Shown here: piece by piece, positions 1 to 8,396 of the stretch
Position numbering within the stretch: the first letter of the stretch is position 1
Layout: each line of letters begins with the position of its first letter
DNA from: Lachnospiraceae bacterium
GTDB lineage: Bacteria; Bacillota_A; Clostridia; Lachnospirales; Lachnospiraceae
DNA: 64,000 nucleotides
Direction of reading: 5' to 3'
Assembly (NCBI GenBank): GCA_028694115.1
Contig: JAQUUB010000005.1
Location: 63,190-127,189 of the forward strand
Made by a program: the position numbers and the translations under genes
The notes under the pieces: model-generated
The model's database searches: none
The model's input: the letters and a program-made list of their open reading frames with translations, nothing else
What the model was told of the DNA's origin: nothing

Positions 1-766
1 TGTTGTAATCGCTGCTAGTCGTTTGGGCATTCCGGTTATTGTACATGAATCAGATATGACTCCGGGTCTTGCAAATAAAATTTCTTTTCAGGCTGCTTCT
101 AAAATATGCTGCAGTTTTCGTGAAACAATACAATTTTTACCTAAGGAAAAAGCTGTATTCACAGGATCTCCCATCCGAAAGGAATTATTAAGCGGTAATA
201 AAATTGCTGCTTTACAATACACAGGATTTACTGCGAATAAACCTGTTATTGTTGTAATTGGTGGTAGTCTTGGTTCTGCATCCGTAAATGAATCGATTCG
301 CAAAATACTACCTTCTTTACTGAAAACTTTTCAAATTATTCATATATGTGGCAAAAGTAAAGTAGATCCGACACTTAATAATTTAAATGGTTATATTCAA
401 TATGAATATATTACAAATGAGTTACCAAATATTTTTGCATTAGCAGATATTATTGTTTCAAGAGCAGGATCCAATGTCTTGTTCGAATTGCTTGCACTAC
501 GAAAACCGAATCTATTAATTCCGCTTCCTGCTGCTAACAGCCGCGGAGATCAGATTCTAAATGCAAAATCTTTTGAAAAGCAAGGATTTAGCGTTGTATT
601 AGAAGAAGAAAATATGACAGACACGTCATTACTTAATTCTATTCAAAGTTTGTATGAGAATCGCTCCCATTATATTCATGCAATGGAAACCTGTGCAGAT
701 GTGAATGCAGTCTATACCATTGTTGACTTGATTGAGCAAACGGTTGAAGGAAACTTTTCTCATTAG
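1..766 (+). CDS. murG: MurG, UDP-GlcNAc:undecaprenyl-PP-MurNAc-pentapeptide GlcNAc transferase (5' truncated by window)
   Basis: This is the C-terminal part of MurG, the membrane-associated GT28 glycosyltransferase that adds GlcNAc to lipid I to make lipid II for peptidoglycan. The frame is open from base 2, and the residues VVIAASRLGIPVIVHESD match the family's linker region, so the real start lies upstream of the window. About 254 residues are present of a usual ~355. The donor-binding GGSLGS motif, the EYI segment and the SRAGSN...FELLALRKP region typical of the C-terminal UDP-binding lobe are visible. The gene ends before a bidirectional terminator shared with the convergent HPr gene. Confidence 0.95.
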   Translation, partial: VVIAASRLGIPVIVHESDMTPGLANKISFQAASKICCSFRETIQFLPKEKAVFTGSPIRKELLSGNKIAALQYTGFTANKPVIVVIGGSLGSASVNESIRKILPSLLKTFQIIHICGKSKVDPTLNNLNGYIQYEYITNELPNIFALADIIVSRAGSNVLFELLALRKPNLLIPLPAANSRGDQILNAKSFEKQGFSVVLEEENMTDTSLLNSIQSLYENRSHYIHAMETCADVNAVYTIVDLIEQTVEGNFSH

Positions 767-788
767 TTTATAATCAATTTCTCATAAA

Positions 789-835
789 AGAAGCCTCAAA
801 AACACGAATCATTCGTATTTCTGAGGCTTTTCCTT
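789..835. terminator. Bidirectional terminator between murG and HPr gene
   Basis: Inverted repeat starting AAGCCTCA and ending TGAGGCTT, 17 of 19 arm positions paired, flanked by A and T runs on both sides. It sits between convergent murG and ptsH. Confidence 0.85.
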
Positions 836-841
836 TGTTTC

Positions 842-1090
842 TTATTCTGCAAAGAATGCAGTAAGCTTATCCGCTATTTCTTGTTCATCTGTTCCTTCAA
901 TATCAAATTCTACTTCTTCTCCATTGGCAGCTCCTAGCGAAATAATTCCAAGAATACTCTTTGGATTTACGTCTGTACTTCCTTTCCTCATAATGATTTC
1001 ACTGCTTGCCTTCTGACAAATCTTCACAAGTTCTGCCGCTGGTCTTGCATGTAACCCTTCTGAAAATGGAACTGTAAATTTTATTTTCAT
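842..1090 (-). CDS. ptsH: HPr phosphocarrier protein of the fructose PTS operon
   Basis: Small cytoplasmic phosphocarrier (82 aa) that passes phosphate from enzyme I to the sugar-specific EIIA. His14 in GLHARPAA is the phosphorylation site. Ser45 in NPKSILGIISLGA matches the HPr-kinase regulatory serine of Firmicutes, so this copy could also serve catabolite repression with CcpA (known for the family, inferred here). It is the last gene of the operon, 22 bp after EIIBC, and ends before the shared terminator. The lysine-poor, fairly divergent sequence leaves open whether it is the cell's general HPr or a dedicated fructose copy. Confidence 0.93.
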   Translation of the reverse strand: MKIKFTVPFSEGLHARPAAELVKICQKASSEIIMRKGSTDVNPKSILGIISLGAANGEEVEFDIEGTDEQEIADKLTAFFAE

Positions 1091-1112
1091 CCTAATCCAT
1101 CACTACCTTTCC

Positions 1113-2483
1113 TTAATTGTTCTCAACATTTTTCTTTAATATACCAAGCATAACTGCAGTAACTACTGTTCCCACAAGAATGGATATAATATACATAAAT
1201 ACATTTTCTACTGCAAAGAATACGAATATTCCACCATGAGGTACGGAAAGAGTTGCTTTGAATGCCATGCTTAATGCACCTGTTACTGCACTACCAATCA
1301 TGATAGAAGGAATAACTCTAAGTGGATCTCCTGCTGCAAAAGGAATTGCACCCTCTGTAATAAATCCTGCGCCCAATACAATTGCTGCTTTTCCTGCTTC
1401 TTTTTCAGCTGGCGTAAATTTCTTTGAGAAAAGAAATGTTGCAAGTGCAAGTCCCAAAGGTGGAACCATTCCTGCTGCCATAACCGCTGCCATAATCATA
1501 GATCCTGTTCCTGCTACCAATGTTCCTGTTCCAAACGCATAAGCTGCTTTATTTACAGGACCACCCATATCAAATGCCATCATTAATCCGATGATTAATC
1601 CAAGTAACACTGCATTGGTACCAGACATATTTGTCAGGAATTGATTCATTCCCATATTAATTGCTGCTACTGGTTTTCCAATAATGTAAAATAAAATCAA
1701 ACCAACACTTAGTGATCCAAGTACAGGAATCACCAATACCGGCATAATACCCTGAAGGCTCTTTGGAAGTTTAATATACTTTTTGATTAGCAATACAATA
1801 TAACCTGCCAGGAAACCAGCCACTAAACCGCCGAGGAAACCGGCATTTAACTGTACAGCAACTGCTCCACCAATCATACCTGGTGCCAGACCGGGACGAT
1901 CTGCAATCGAATAAGCAATATATCCTGCTAAAATAGGAACCATTAATCCAAACGCACCAGCTCCGCCTCCGATATTCATCAGATATGCTGCAAGACTGTT
2001 TTCTGTTTCAAATGCATTATAACCAAAAAGAAAACTGATTGCGATTGCAATACCACCTGCAACTACAAATGGAATCATAAAGGAAACACCATTCATAAGA
2101 TGCTTATAAACACCCTTTCTATCAGCAGAACGTTCTGCTTTAATTGCTGCAACTTGATCTGATAAATCAGAAGCTTTGTACACGGGAGCTACAAGAGCTT
2201 TATTTATCAATTCATTTGTATTTTTTAATGCATCACTCACAGAAATACTTAACACTTTCTTGCCCGCGAAACGATCCATTGGAACACTTGTATCACATGC
2301 GAGAATGATTGCATCTGCACCTTTAATGTCCTCTGCACTTAGTTCATTCTCAACCCCTACAGAACCACGCGTCTCCACTTTCACTTCATATCCTGCTTTT
2401 TTTGCTGCATCTTCAATTGCTTCGGCTGCCATGTAAGTATGGGCAATACCTGTTGGACATGCTGTAACTGCTAAAATCTTCAT
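1113..2483 (-). CDS. fruA: PTS fructose transporter subunit IIBC
   Basis: Membrane permease (456 aa) that imports fructose and phosphorylates it to fructose 1-phosphate. The N-terminal EIIB domain (about 1-100) carries the phospho-cysteine Cys9 in VTACPTGIAHTYMAAE. After a short linker, the EIIC domain (about 125-450) has multiple hydrophobic segments and the family motifs GGAGAFGLMVP and FITEGAIPFAAGDP. The EIIA domain found fused in many FruA proteins is absent here and is encoded separately upstream (4297-4746). Its neighbour fruK uses the product, which supports fructose rather than mannitol as substrate. Confidence 0.93.
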   Translation of the reverse strand: MKILAVTACPTGIAHTYMAAEAIEDAAKKAGYEVKVETRGSVGVENELSAEDIKGADAIILACDTSVPMDRFAGKKVLSISVSDALKNTNELINKALVAPVYKASDLSDQVAAIKAERSADRKGVYKHLMNGVSFMIPFVVAGGIAIAISFLFGYNAFETENSLAAYLMNIGGGAGAFGLMVPILAGYIAYSIADRPGLAPGMIGGAVAVQLNAGFLGGLVAGFLAGYIVLLIKKYIKLPKSLQGIMPVLVIPVLGSLSVGLILFYIIGKPVAAINMGMNQFLTNMSGTNAVLLGLIIGLMMAFDMGGPVNKAAYAFGTGTLVAGTGSMIMAAVMAAGMVPPLGLALATFLFSKKFTPAEKEAGKAAIVLGAGFITEGAIPFAAGDPLRVIPSIMIGSAVTGALSMAFKATLSVPHGGIFVFFAVENVFMYIISILVGTVVTAVMLGILKKNVENN

Positions 2484-2512
2484 ACCTAATCCTCCTTGTT
2501 TTTCTTCCTTTG

Positions 2513-3439
2513 CTATAGTTTCTTTATGATGACTCTCTTAAGCATTTCTAGTACTTCTTCTTCCTGAAATGCAACTGTCCCTTCTCTGCTCACGGCCAAT
2601 GTTCCACATGCCGCCCCAATCGCAAGTGCTTTTTCGAGATTTTCATGCATTAAGCCATAAATAAATCCTGCCAGCATGGAATCTCCCGCTCCTACGGTTC
2701 CTTTTACTTCCACTTTGATTGGTAATGCTTTTAAAACAATATCGTTTCCAATCAGTAAGCTTCCATTTCCCCCCATAGACACTAGAATATAGGTTAACTG
2801 ATACTCCTGTATCCATGATCTGGCTGCCTTTACAACCTCTTCATCGAACTCTAATTTATGTCCTATTGCGCCTTCTAACTCATGTATATTAGGTTTGATA
2901 ATGTCTACTCCTGCCTTCAGACCTTCTAACAAAAGTTCACCTTCTGCATCTAGAACCACCTTTGTTTTTCCCTTGATGGCAGAAATCATGTCTCCATAAA
3001 TATCTTTTTTTACACCTACCGGAGTGCTACCGCTGATGACTACATATTCACTATTTGCAGCGCATTTTTCCAATAATGCAATCATCTCCTGAATTTGTGT
3101 CTCATTAACAAAAAATCCCGGTTCGTTTAAGTCTGTCGTAATCTGTGTTTCCAATTCCACTACCTTGGTGTTGGTTCTGGTTGCTTCCTCCACATAAATC
3201 GACAGTGTCTTAAAATTTTGGTTTTTCAACAACTGCTCTACTGCTGCCTGATTTTTTCTTCCCCAAAATCCAATTGCCTGATTTTCTTCTCCAAGGCTTG
3301 CTAAAATCTTAGAAACATTGATTCCTTTTCCCCCAATATCTTCCCTCACTTTCTGAAGACGGTTTACTTCTCCATGCTTGAGACGATCTAATATGATGGT
3401 TTTATCGATTGCTGGATTTAATGTTACCGTTGTTATCAT
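2513..3439 (-). CDS. fruK: 1-phosphofructokinase (PfkB family)
   Basis: Phosphorylates fructose 1-phosphate to fructose 1,6-bisphosphate in the cytoplasm, 308 aa. PfkB/ribokinase signatures are visible: N-terminal TVTLNPAIDKTI, GGKGINVSKILASLG, and the C-terminal anion-hole motif GTVGAGDSMLAGF with the catalytic Asp. I chose the ATG at 3439, preceded by AAAGGAGGAAAGAC. A longer frame starting 11 codons upstream lacks a ribosome site and family homology. Tagatose-6-phosphate kinases look similar, but the fructose EIIBC next to it settles the call. Confidence 0.93.
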   Translation of the reverse strand: MITTVTLNPAIDKTIILDRLKHGEVNRLQKVREDIGGKGINVSKILASLGEENQAIGFWGRKNQAAVEQLLKNQNFKTLSIYVEEATRTNTKVVELETQITTDLNEPGFFVNETQIQEMIALLEKCAANSEYVVISGSTPVGVKKDIYGDMISAIKGKTKVVLDAEGELLLEGLKAGVDIIKPNIHELEGAIGHKLEFDEEVVKAARSWIQEYQLTYILVSMGGNGSLLIGNDIVLKALPIKVEVKGTVGAGDSMLAGFIYGLMHENLEKALAIGAACGTLAVSREGTVAFQEEEVLEMLKRVIIKKL

Positions 3440-3474
3440 GTCTTTCCTCCTTTTCAAATTTATCAGAGGCAATC

Positions 3475-4245
3475 TTATGCAAGAATCATCTTACAATCAT
3501 TTGCTTCAAATTCTTCCATATACTTTGGATCAATATCTTTATCTGTAATAATGCAGTCAATCATTGAAATAGGTGCAATTCTGCAAACTGCTACTTTGTC
3601 AAATTTCGTATGATCTGTCAGGACAATTCTTTCTCTTCCCACAGAAAGCATCGCATTTTTTATCTGGGATTCTTCAAAATCAGGTGTCGTCAGTCCGCTA
3701 TCCAGTGTGATTCCATTGACTCCGATAAAAGTTTTGCTCACATTGAATTTTTTAACGGTATCAATTGCAAGGCTTCCTACCGTTGCAAGCGTATTCAATC
3801 TTACTTTTCCACCAACAATAAATAATTCTGCATTCCTGTTTTCACCAATGTACTTGGATATTGTTGTGGAATTTGTGATTACACTTATTTTTAAATTTGA
3901 TTTACCAATCAGATTTGCTAATTCCAATGCCGTTGTCCCCGCATCAAGGATAATCGATTCATTTTCTTTTAAAAGCTCAAATGCTTTCTGTGCGATGCGT
4001 TGCTTCTGAGTTGCCAGCATGCTTTCTTTTTGATTAAAGGACTCCTCCTGATCGATCGTACTGAAATATCGTAGCACTGCACCACCATGGGTTCTTTCCA
4101 GCTTGCCTTCTGACTCTAGTACTGTCAGATCCCTACGAATGGTAGCTTCTGATGCTTCTAATTCATCGCAGAGAGTCTTTACGCTGATGCTTTTATTTTT
4201 CATTAATAATTCTAAGATAAGATAATGTCTTTGTCCTGGTAGCAT
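3475..4245 (-). CDS. fruR: DeoR-family regulator of the fructose operon
   Basis: Transcriptional repressor (256 aa) of the DeoR/FruR type. The N-terminal winged helix (about 1-57) contains ISVKTLCDELEASEATIRRDL, the DeoR recognition helix, followed by the KLERTHGGAV signature. The C-terminal sugar-phosphate sensor domain carries ILDAGTTALELA and VGGKVR. Fructose 1-phosphate is the expected effector by family. The gene lies inside the operon between EIIA and fruK, so it is probably autoregulated. TGATTG repeats at the operon promoter (6510-6590) are candidate operators. Confidence 0.9.
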   Translation of the reverse strand: MLPGQRHYLILELLMKNKSISVKTLCDELEASEATIRRDLTVLESEGKLERTHGGAVLRYFSTIDQEESFNQKESMLATQKQRIAQKAFELLKENESIILDAGTTALELANLIGKSNLKISVITNSTTISKYIGENRNAELFIVGGKVRLNTLATVGSLAIDTVKKFNVSKTFIGVNGITLDSGLTTPDFEESQIKNAMLSVGRERIVLTDHTKFDKVAVCRIAPISMIDCIITDKDIDPKYMEEFEANDCKMILA

Positions 4246-4296
4246 GTAATCTTTCCTCCAACTTCAGAAACACGCTTTGCGAGTTTCTCAAGTAAA

Positions 4297-4746
4297 TTAA
4301 ATTCCTATTTCGCTGTTTTTCAGCAGTTCTATCAGCTCTGCTTCGGTTTTCACATCTCTTAAAGAATTGCGGAAATCTTCTTTCATCAGTTTTCTAGACA
4401 GCGATGCTAATATTTTTAAATGGAGAGATCCTGCCTCTTTCTCTGGTACTCCTATCAAGAAAATCAAATCGATAGGTTCGCCATCCAGCGCTTTCCAATC
4501 CATAGCCTTTACAGAAGCAAACATTAGGAAAGGTTCCTTCACTGCATCTGTCTTGCCATGGGGAATTGCTACCCCAAATCCCACTGCTGTACTGTATTCC
4601 GATTCTCTTTCCAGAACAGCTCCAACATATTCCTCTACGCTACTTACTTTTCCCTGTTCAAAAGCGGCTTCCGCCAGACTCTTTAGTGCTTCTTTCTGAT
4701 TATCTGCTTCCAGATTTAATTTCACCAAATTCTCATTAATTAACAT
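4297..4746 (-). CDS. PTS fructose subunit IIA (stand-alone EIIA)
   Basis: EIIA domain of the fructose-mannitol family (149 aa). It receives phosphate from HPr on His63 in VGFGVAIPHGKT and hands it to Cys9 of EIIBC. The family motif GVPEKEAGSLHLKILASLSRKL follows. The start overlaps the 3' end of ptsI by 11 bp, suggesting translational coupling. Keeping EIIA as a separate polypeptide is less common than the fused FruA layout. Confidence 0.92.
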   Translation of the reverse strand: MLINENLVKLNLEADNQKEALKSLAEAAFEQGKVSSVEEYVGAVLERESEYSTAVGFGVAIPHGKTDAVKEPFLMFASVKAMDWKALDGEPIDLIFLIGVPEKEAGSLHLKILASLSRKLMKEDFRNSLRDVKTEAELIELLKNSEIGI

Positions 4747-6451
4747 ACGATTCCTCCTTTACGATTTCCAATGCTTCTTGTGAAGTTTTTGTCAATTTCA
4801 CTTTTTCTGTCAAGTTCTTCATATCTTCAAAGGTACTGTTTCTTATTTTATCTTTTACACGGTTAATCATTGCTGGACTCATGGATAATTCGTCTACTCC
4901 CATTCCCATAAGTAAAGTGGCAAAATCTTTGTCTCCTGCCATTTCCCCACATACACCAACCTCAACGTGGTATTTCTTACCTGCTTCAACCGTCATGGCG
5001 ATTAATCTCAGAATACTAGGATGCAGCGGCTGATACAAATGAGCCACTTCACTATTCATTCTGTCTACTGCACAGGTATACTGACACAAATCATTCGTTC
5101 CGATGCTGAAGAAATCAACTTCCCCAGCAAATAGATCTGCGCTGACAGCAACGGAAGGTATCTCTACCATGATTCCTACTTTTATCTGTTCGTCAAATGA
5201 ATTTCCATTCTCTTTTAGTTCTCTCTTTGCTTCTTCTAGAATTTCTTTTGCATTTCTTAATTCCTCAAGACAGCTAATCATAGGAAACATGATTTTGATT
5301 TTTCCATAATGACTTGCACGTAGAATCGCTTTCAGCTGTGTCTTGAATAATTCTACATTTGTTAAGCAAAGCCTGATTGCCCTATTTCCAAGGAATGGAT
5401 TTTGTTCTTTTGGAAGATCGAAATATGGAAGATGCTTATCCCCTCCAATATCAAGGGTTCTTATAATTGTCTCTTCTTCCATTAATTCCGCTATTTTCTT
5501 ATAATAAGAAAACTGCTCTTCCTCTGTCGGGAAATGATCGTTATCCATATACAAAAGCTCCGTTCGCAAAAGACCGATTCCTTTTGCTCCCTGTTCTTTC
5601 ACAAGTATTGCCTCTTCTACAGATCCTACATTTCCATATAGTTTGATGGTCTTTCCATCTTTTGTCTGCGCCGGAACAGCTATCAAGCTTTTCAGCCTCT
5701 CCTGCTCTTTCTTCTGTTCAACAAGTATTTCCTGATATTCTTCTTCTATCTCTTTGGAAGGATTAATTAGGATTGTGTTTTTCTTTGCATCCAGAATCAC
5801 CAGGTCATTATTTTGAATCTTGCTACAAGCATCTGTTACACCGACGATTGTAGGGATTCCTTTGGCTTTTGCTACAATTGCTGCATGACTGGTTACACTT
5901 CCTTCTTCTAGAATAATGCCTTTCACAAACTCATTTAACTGAATCGTCTCTGATGGCTTCAAATCAGGTGCAATCATAATGGTGTCTTCCTGTATGCTAC
6001 CTAAATCTGTTTCCTCGATTCCAAGATAAATTCCAAGAATCCTGTCTGTCACATCTTTTACATCTTGTGCCCTTGCCCTGATATATTCATTATCAATTGC
6101 CATAAACTGTTCTACCAGCTCATCCCTGACTTTACATACTGCCCATGCACCTTGAAGAAGTTCATTTTCAATCCTATCTTTTATAGAATCCATCAGCATA
6201 GGATCTTCCAACATCATAATATGTGCTTCGAATATTTCCGCCTCTTCCTCACCTACTGTATCTAGTGCATGTTTCTTTAATAATTCAAGTTCACCAAATG
6301 CCTTTTTCACATTTTCCTGAAACTCAACTAATTCTGTCTGTATTTGCTCTTTTTTGATTGTTTCCTTTTTTACAAGAGTGCTTCGTTCAACTTGTTGGTG
6401 AACTACTGCATTCCCCTTCCCAACTCCTTCAAACACTGTAATTCCCTTCAT
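4736..6451 (-). CDS. ptsI: PTS enzyme I (phosphoenolpyruvate-protein phosphotransferase)
   Basis: First enzyme of the PTS phosphorelay (571 aa, full length): transfers phosphate from PEP to HPr. The active-site His189 sits in GSVTSHAAIVAKAKGIPTIVG. The C-terminal PEP-binding barrel has GIGLLRTELLYMD, MFPMIS and FSIGTNDLCQYT, and the catalytic cysteine motif VEVGVCGEMAGD. It leads a six-gene operon that also encodes EIIA, FruR, FruK, EIIBC and HPr, so all PTS parts for fructose come from one transcript. The upstream ribosome site (GGTGATGAGAC) is weak. Confidence 0.95.
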   Translation of the reverse strand: MKGITVFEGVGKGNAVVHQQVERSTLVKKETIKKEQIQTELVEFQENVKKAFGELELLKKHALDTVGEEEAEIFEAHIMMLEDPMLMDSIKDRIENELLQGAWAVCKVRDELVEQFMAIDNEYIRARAQDVKDVTDRILGIYLGIEETDLGSIQEDTIMIAPDLKPSETIQLNEFVKGIILEEGSVTSHAAIVAKAKGIPTIVGVTDACSKIQNNDLVILDAKKNTILINPSKEIEEEYQEILVEQKKEQERLKSLIAVPAQTKDGKTIKLYGNVGSVEEAILVKEQGAKGIGLLRTELLYMDNDHFPTEEEQFSYYKKIAELMEEETIIRTLDIGGDKHLPYFDLPKEQNPFLGNRAIRLCLTNVELFKTQLKAILRASHYGKIKIMFPMISCLEELRNAKEILEEAKRELKENGNSFDEQIKVGIMVEIPSVAVSADLFAGEVDFFSIGTNDLCQYTCAVDRMNSEVAHLYQPLHPSILRLIAMTVEAGKKYHVEVGVCGEMAGDKDFATLLMGMGVDELSMSPAMINRVKDKIRNSTFEDMKNLTEKVKLTKTSQEALEIVKEESYVN

Positions 6452-6509
6452 GTCTCATCACCATTCTTTCTATTCAAAATACAATATTTGCTCGTTTCTG
6501 ATTGATTTA

Positions 6510-6538
6510 ATCTTACAATACCAATCAAATACAATCAA
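6510..6538 (-). promoter_or_regulatory. Sigma-A promoter of the fructose PTS operon with TGATTG repeats
   Basis: On the minus strand TTGATT and TAAGAT are spaced by exactly 17 bp, about 60 bp before the ptsI start. The -35 box lies in a direct repeat TTGATTG-TAT-TTGATTG, and an inverted CAATCA follows the -10. Another TTTGATTGACTG lies at about 6580-6590. These are plausible FruR sites. The rest of the 6452-6773 spacer is AT-rich with no gene visible. Confidence 0.6.
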
Positions 6539-6773
6539 TAGAATTTTTAAGATTTTTTTAATTTCATCATTTTGTTGGTTTTGATTGACTGTTTTTGTGC
6601 GTTTTGCACAAATAAAATGCTCATTTTTGATTATTCTCATTCAATTTTCTTATTTTTGCATTTAATAATACTTTAATTCATTATTTCCGTATTTTCCAAA
6701 TATTATAAAGAGAATTTATAAATCGGTGTCAATAACCTACAGATGGTGTGATTAGTTATTATAATAATTCAAA

Positions 6774-6807
6774 AAAAGACAGACTAGCATGAAATAGTCT
6801 GTCTTTT
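6774..6807. terminator. Terminator after the VOC gene
   Basis: Perfect 13-bp stem AAAAGACAGACTA / TAGTCTGTCTTTT with an 8-nt loop. On the minus strand it follows the VOC gene; the A/T-rich stem ends make it bidirectional. Confidence 0.85.
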
Positions 6808-6827
6808 ACTTGAAAATTTGGATCAAC

Positions 6828-7286
6828 TTATTTTTTGCAGCCAAGCACAAATTTCATAGGTACGTCCATCCTCTGTGCTACTTCTTCATCAGTCATACCG
6901 CTACTGATAAAACGCTGGCATACGGTTTTTATAGGTTCGGCCACTTCGATGATATGCTTGTCTGGATCATAAAAGCGTACCACACGCTGTCCCCATCTGT
7001 GTTCCTTGATGGGATGAACATAGTCAATCTTCAGATTCTCCAATTTTTTTGCAAAGGCATCAAAATCATCTCCCTCAAAGTAAAGCTCTGAATCATTTCC
7101 GCCAAATTGCAATGGCTTCTCATCAATAAATTCATTCCACGTCTCTGCTGTTTGAAGGCAGACACCTCCAGTCAACGTGACATTCATTCCAAAGTCCATG
7201 ATGACATGAAGACCAAGAACCTCCTTGTAAAATGAAACTGACTTTTTAAGATCTGATACAACAATAAGTGGATTTTTGAACTTCAT
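6828..7286 (-). CDS. VOC (glyoxalase/bleomycin-resistance fold) family protein
   Basis: A 152-aa protein of the vicinal oxygen chelate superfamily. The N-terminus has the usual first module (PLIVVSDLKKSVSFYKEVLGL), and the second half ends with VRFYDPDKHIIEVAEPI, the conserved strand with a metal-ligand Glu. A ~30-residue helical tail (about 120-152, with MTDEEVAQRMDVP) follows the fold. Substrate cannot be told from sequence; members include glyoxalases, dioxygenases and antibiotic-binding proteins. It ends before its own terminator. Confidence 0.8.
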   Translation of the reverse strand: MKFKNPLIVVSDLKKSVSFYKEVLGLHVIMDFGMNVTLTGGVCLQTAETWNEFIDEKPLQFGGNDSELYFEGDDFDAFAKKLENLKIDYVHPIKEHRWGQRVVRFYDPDKHIIEVAEPIKTVCQRFISSGMTDEEVAQRMDVPMKFVLGCKK

Positions 7287-7324
7287 TTTATTACCCTTCT
7301 TTCCCTTTATTAGCTATACATTTT

Positions 7325-7807
7325 TTATTGCAAATTACAGCTCCATTCCTCAATTAGTCGTTCTATCGACCATGCTGCATTCGCAGGGCTTGTCGAAGGT
7401 AGTTTTATTGCCTCCCGATTGATTTTCGAAAACATGTATTTCTGATACAGTTCATATGATTTTGTTCCATTACAGAATATTTGTCGAATATCTGCCTTTT
7501 CCAAGATAGGCGACAGGTCATTCGGAATAACATTTGTAATCGATGCATCTGAAGATCCTACAATATCACAGGATGAAATAACATCCCATACCGCTATTCC
7601 ATGTGACAGAAGCAGTCCTTTTTTCTCCTGAACTGTTTTTGGTAATGGCTCCTTATATATGGCTGAAATCACCTTCCAAAATCGATTCTGTGGGTGACCA
7701 TAGAAAAAATTTTGTTCGCGGGATTTAACGGAAGGAAACGTTCCTAATAGTAATATTTTTGATTTATCATCATAGATTGGTTCAATGCAATGCTGTTCCA
7801 TTTTCAC
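7325..7807 (-). CDS. DNA-deoxyinosine glycosylase, UDG superfamily
   Basis: Likely base-excision repair enzyme of 160 aa that removes hypoxanthine (deaminated adenine) from DNA. The N-terminal block ILLLGTFPSVKSREQNFFYGH followed by PQNRFW is the hallmark of the family-6 (HDG) uracil-DNA glycosylase superfamily branch. The C-terminal LPSTSPANA block is the second substrate-pocket motif. A Mug-like mismatch glycosylase is the main alternative. The start may be the first or third codon (both ATG). Confidence 0.85.
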   Translation of the reverse strand: MKMEQHCIEPIYDDKSKILLLGTFPSVKSREQNFFYGHPQNRFWKVISAIYKEPLPKTVQEKKGLLLSHGIAVWDVISSCDIVGSSDASITNVIPNDLSPILEKADIRQIFCNGTKSYELYQKYMFSKINREAIKLPSTSPANAAWSIERLIEEWSCNLQ

Positions 7808-7825
7808 ACTCTTTCTATGATTGAT

Positions 7826-8242
7826 TTACATAATTCTTATGCTATTCCCAATTTCTTTTAATTCTTCCTCCGATGGTTTCCCTGGTACCCATCCAATCGT
7901 CTGATGATCTTCCTTGTATCTTGGAATTAAATGAATATGAAAATGAAACACTGTTTGTCCCGCTGTCTCACCATTGTTTTGAACAATGTTAAATCCATCA
8001 CACTTTAATTGATCTGTCATATGAGTCGCCATTTTCTTAGCTAAAACAATTGCTTTGGCTAATAAATCTTCTGGCATCTCATAAATATCTGCATAGTGTT
8101 CTTTCGGTAAAATCAAAGCATGTCCTTTGGTTGCTGGTGAAAGATCTAAGATTACTTTAAAATCGTCATCCTCAAATATTACGTTCGTTTGAAATACTCC
8201 ATTTGCTAATTTACAAAAAATACAATCATCCTTCATGTTCAT
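7826..8242 (-). CDS. HIT family nucleotide-binding hydrolase
   Basis: Histidine-triad protein, 138 aa. The triad HFHIHLIPR is at 100-108 with His100, His102 and His104, and CIFC at 7-10 is the usual zinc pair of the Hint/HIT branch. Such proteins hydrolyse nucleoside phosphoramidates or related AMP conjugates. The length fits a single-domain Hit protein. It lies 18 bp upstream of the glycosylase gene, so the two are probably co-transcribed. Confidence 0.92.
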   Translation of the reverse strand: MNMKDDCIFCKLANGVFQTNVIFEDDDFKVILDLSPATKGHALILPKEHYADIYEMPEDLLAKAIVLAKKMATHMTDQLKCDGFNIVQNNGETAGQTVFHFHIHLIPRYKEDHQTIGWVPGKPSEEELKEIGNSIRIM

Positions 8243-8279
8243 TCTCTCCCTATATTATTATTATCTTATCCTATAAATA

Positions 8280-8338
8280 TGTGAGATTTAGTAACTCTAA
8301 GGAGCCATATTTTGGCTCCTTAGAATTACTTCTCACAC
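8280..8338. repeat. Dispersed palindrome copy A1 (GTGTGA-armed hairpin)
   Basis: Nearly perfect inverted repeat: GTGAGATTTAGTAACTC... pairs with ...GAATTACTTCTCAC, inner arms TAAGGAGC / GCTCCTTA, loop of about 9 nt. Its arms match the reverse complement of the sequence at 41758-41816 almost completely, while the loops differ. Confidence 0.85.
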
Positions 8339-8396
8339 TGTGAAACTTAGATATACTTAGCATGGTTCTCTCATGCGTTAGTATATCTTTTCACAC
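8339..8396. repeat. Second adjacent hairpin A2, overlapping a stop codon
   Basis: Inverted repeat TGTGAAA..GATATACTTAGCATG with CATGCGTTAGTATATC..TTTCACA. It abuts A1 head to tail. Its outer arm GTGTGA contains the TGA stop of the flavodoxin-SCP2 gene. Confidence 0.75.

Noticed and set aside
4264..4286. Small hairpin between EIIA and fruR (GAAAC / GTTTC)
   Set aside because: Only a 5-bp stem and no T run; too weak to call a terminator within the operon.
6540..6770. A riboswitch or leader RNA before ptsI
   Set aside because: The region is AT-rich and lacks stable nested stems or a terminator-antiterminator pair; the promoter lies close to the gene.
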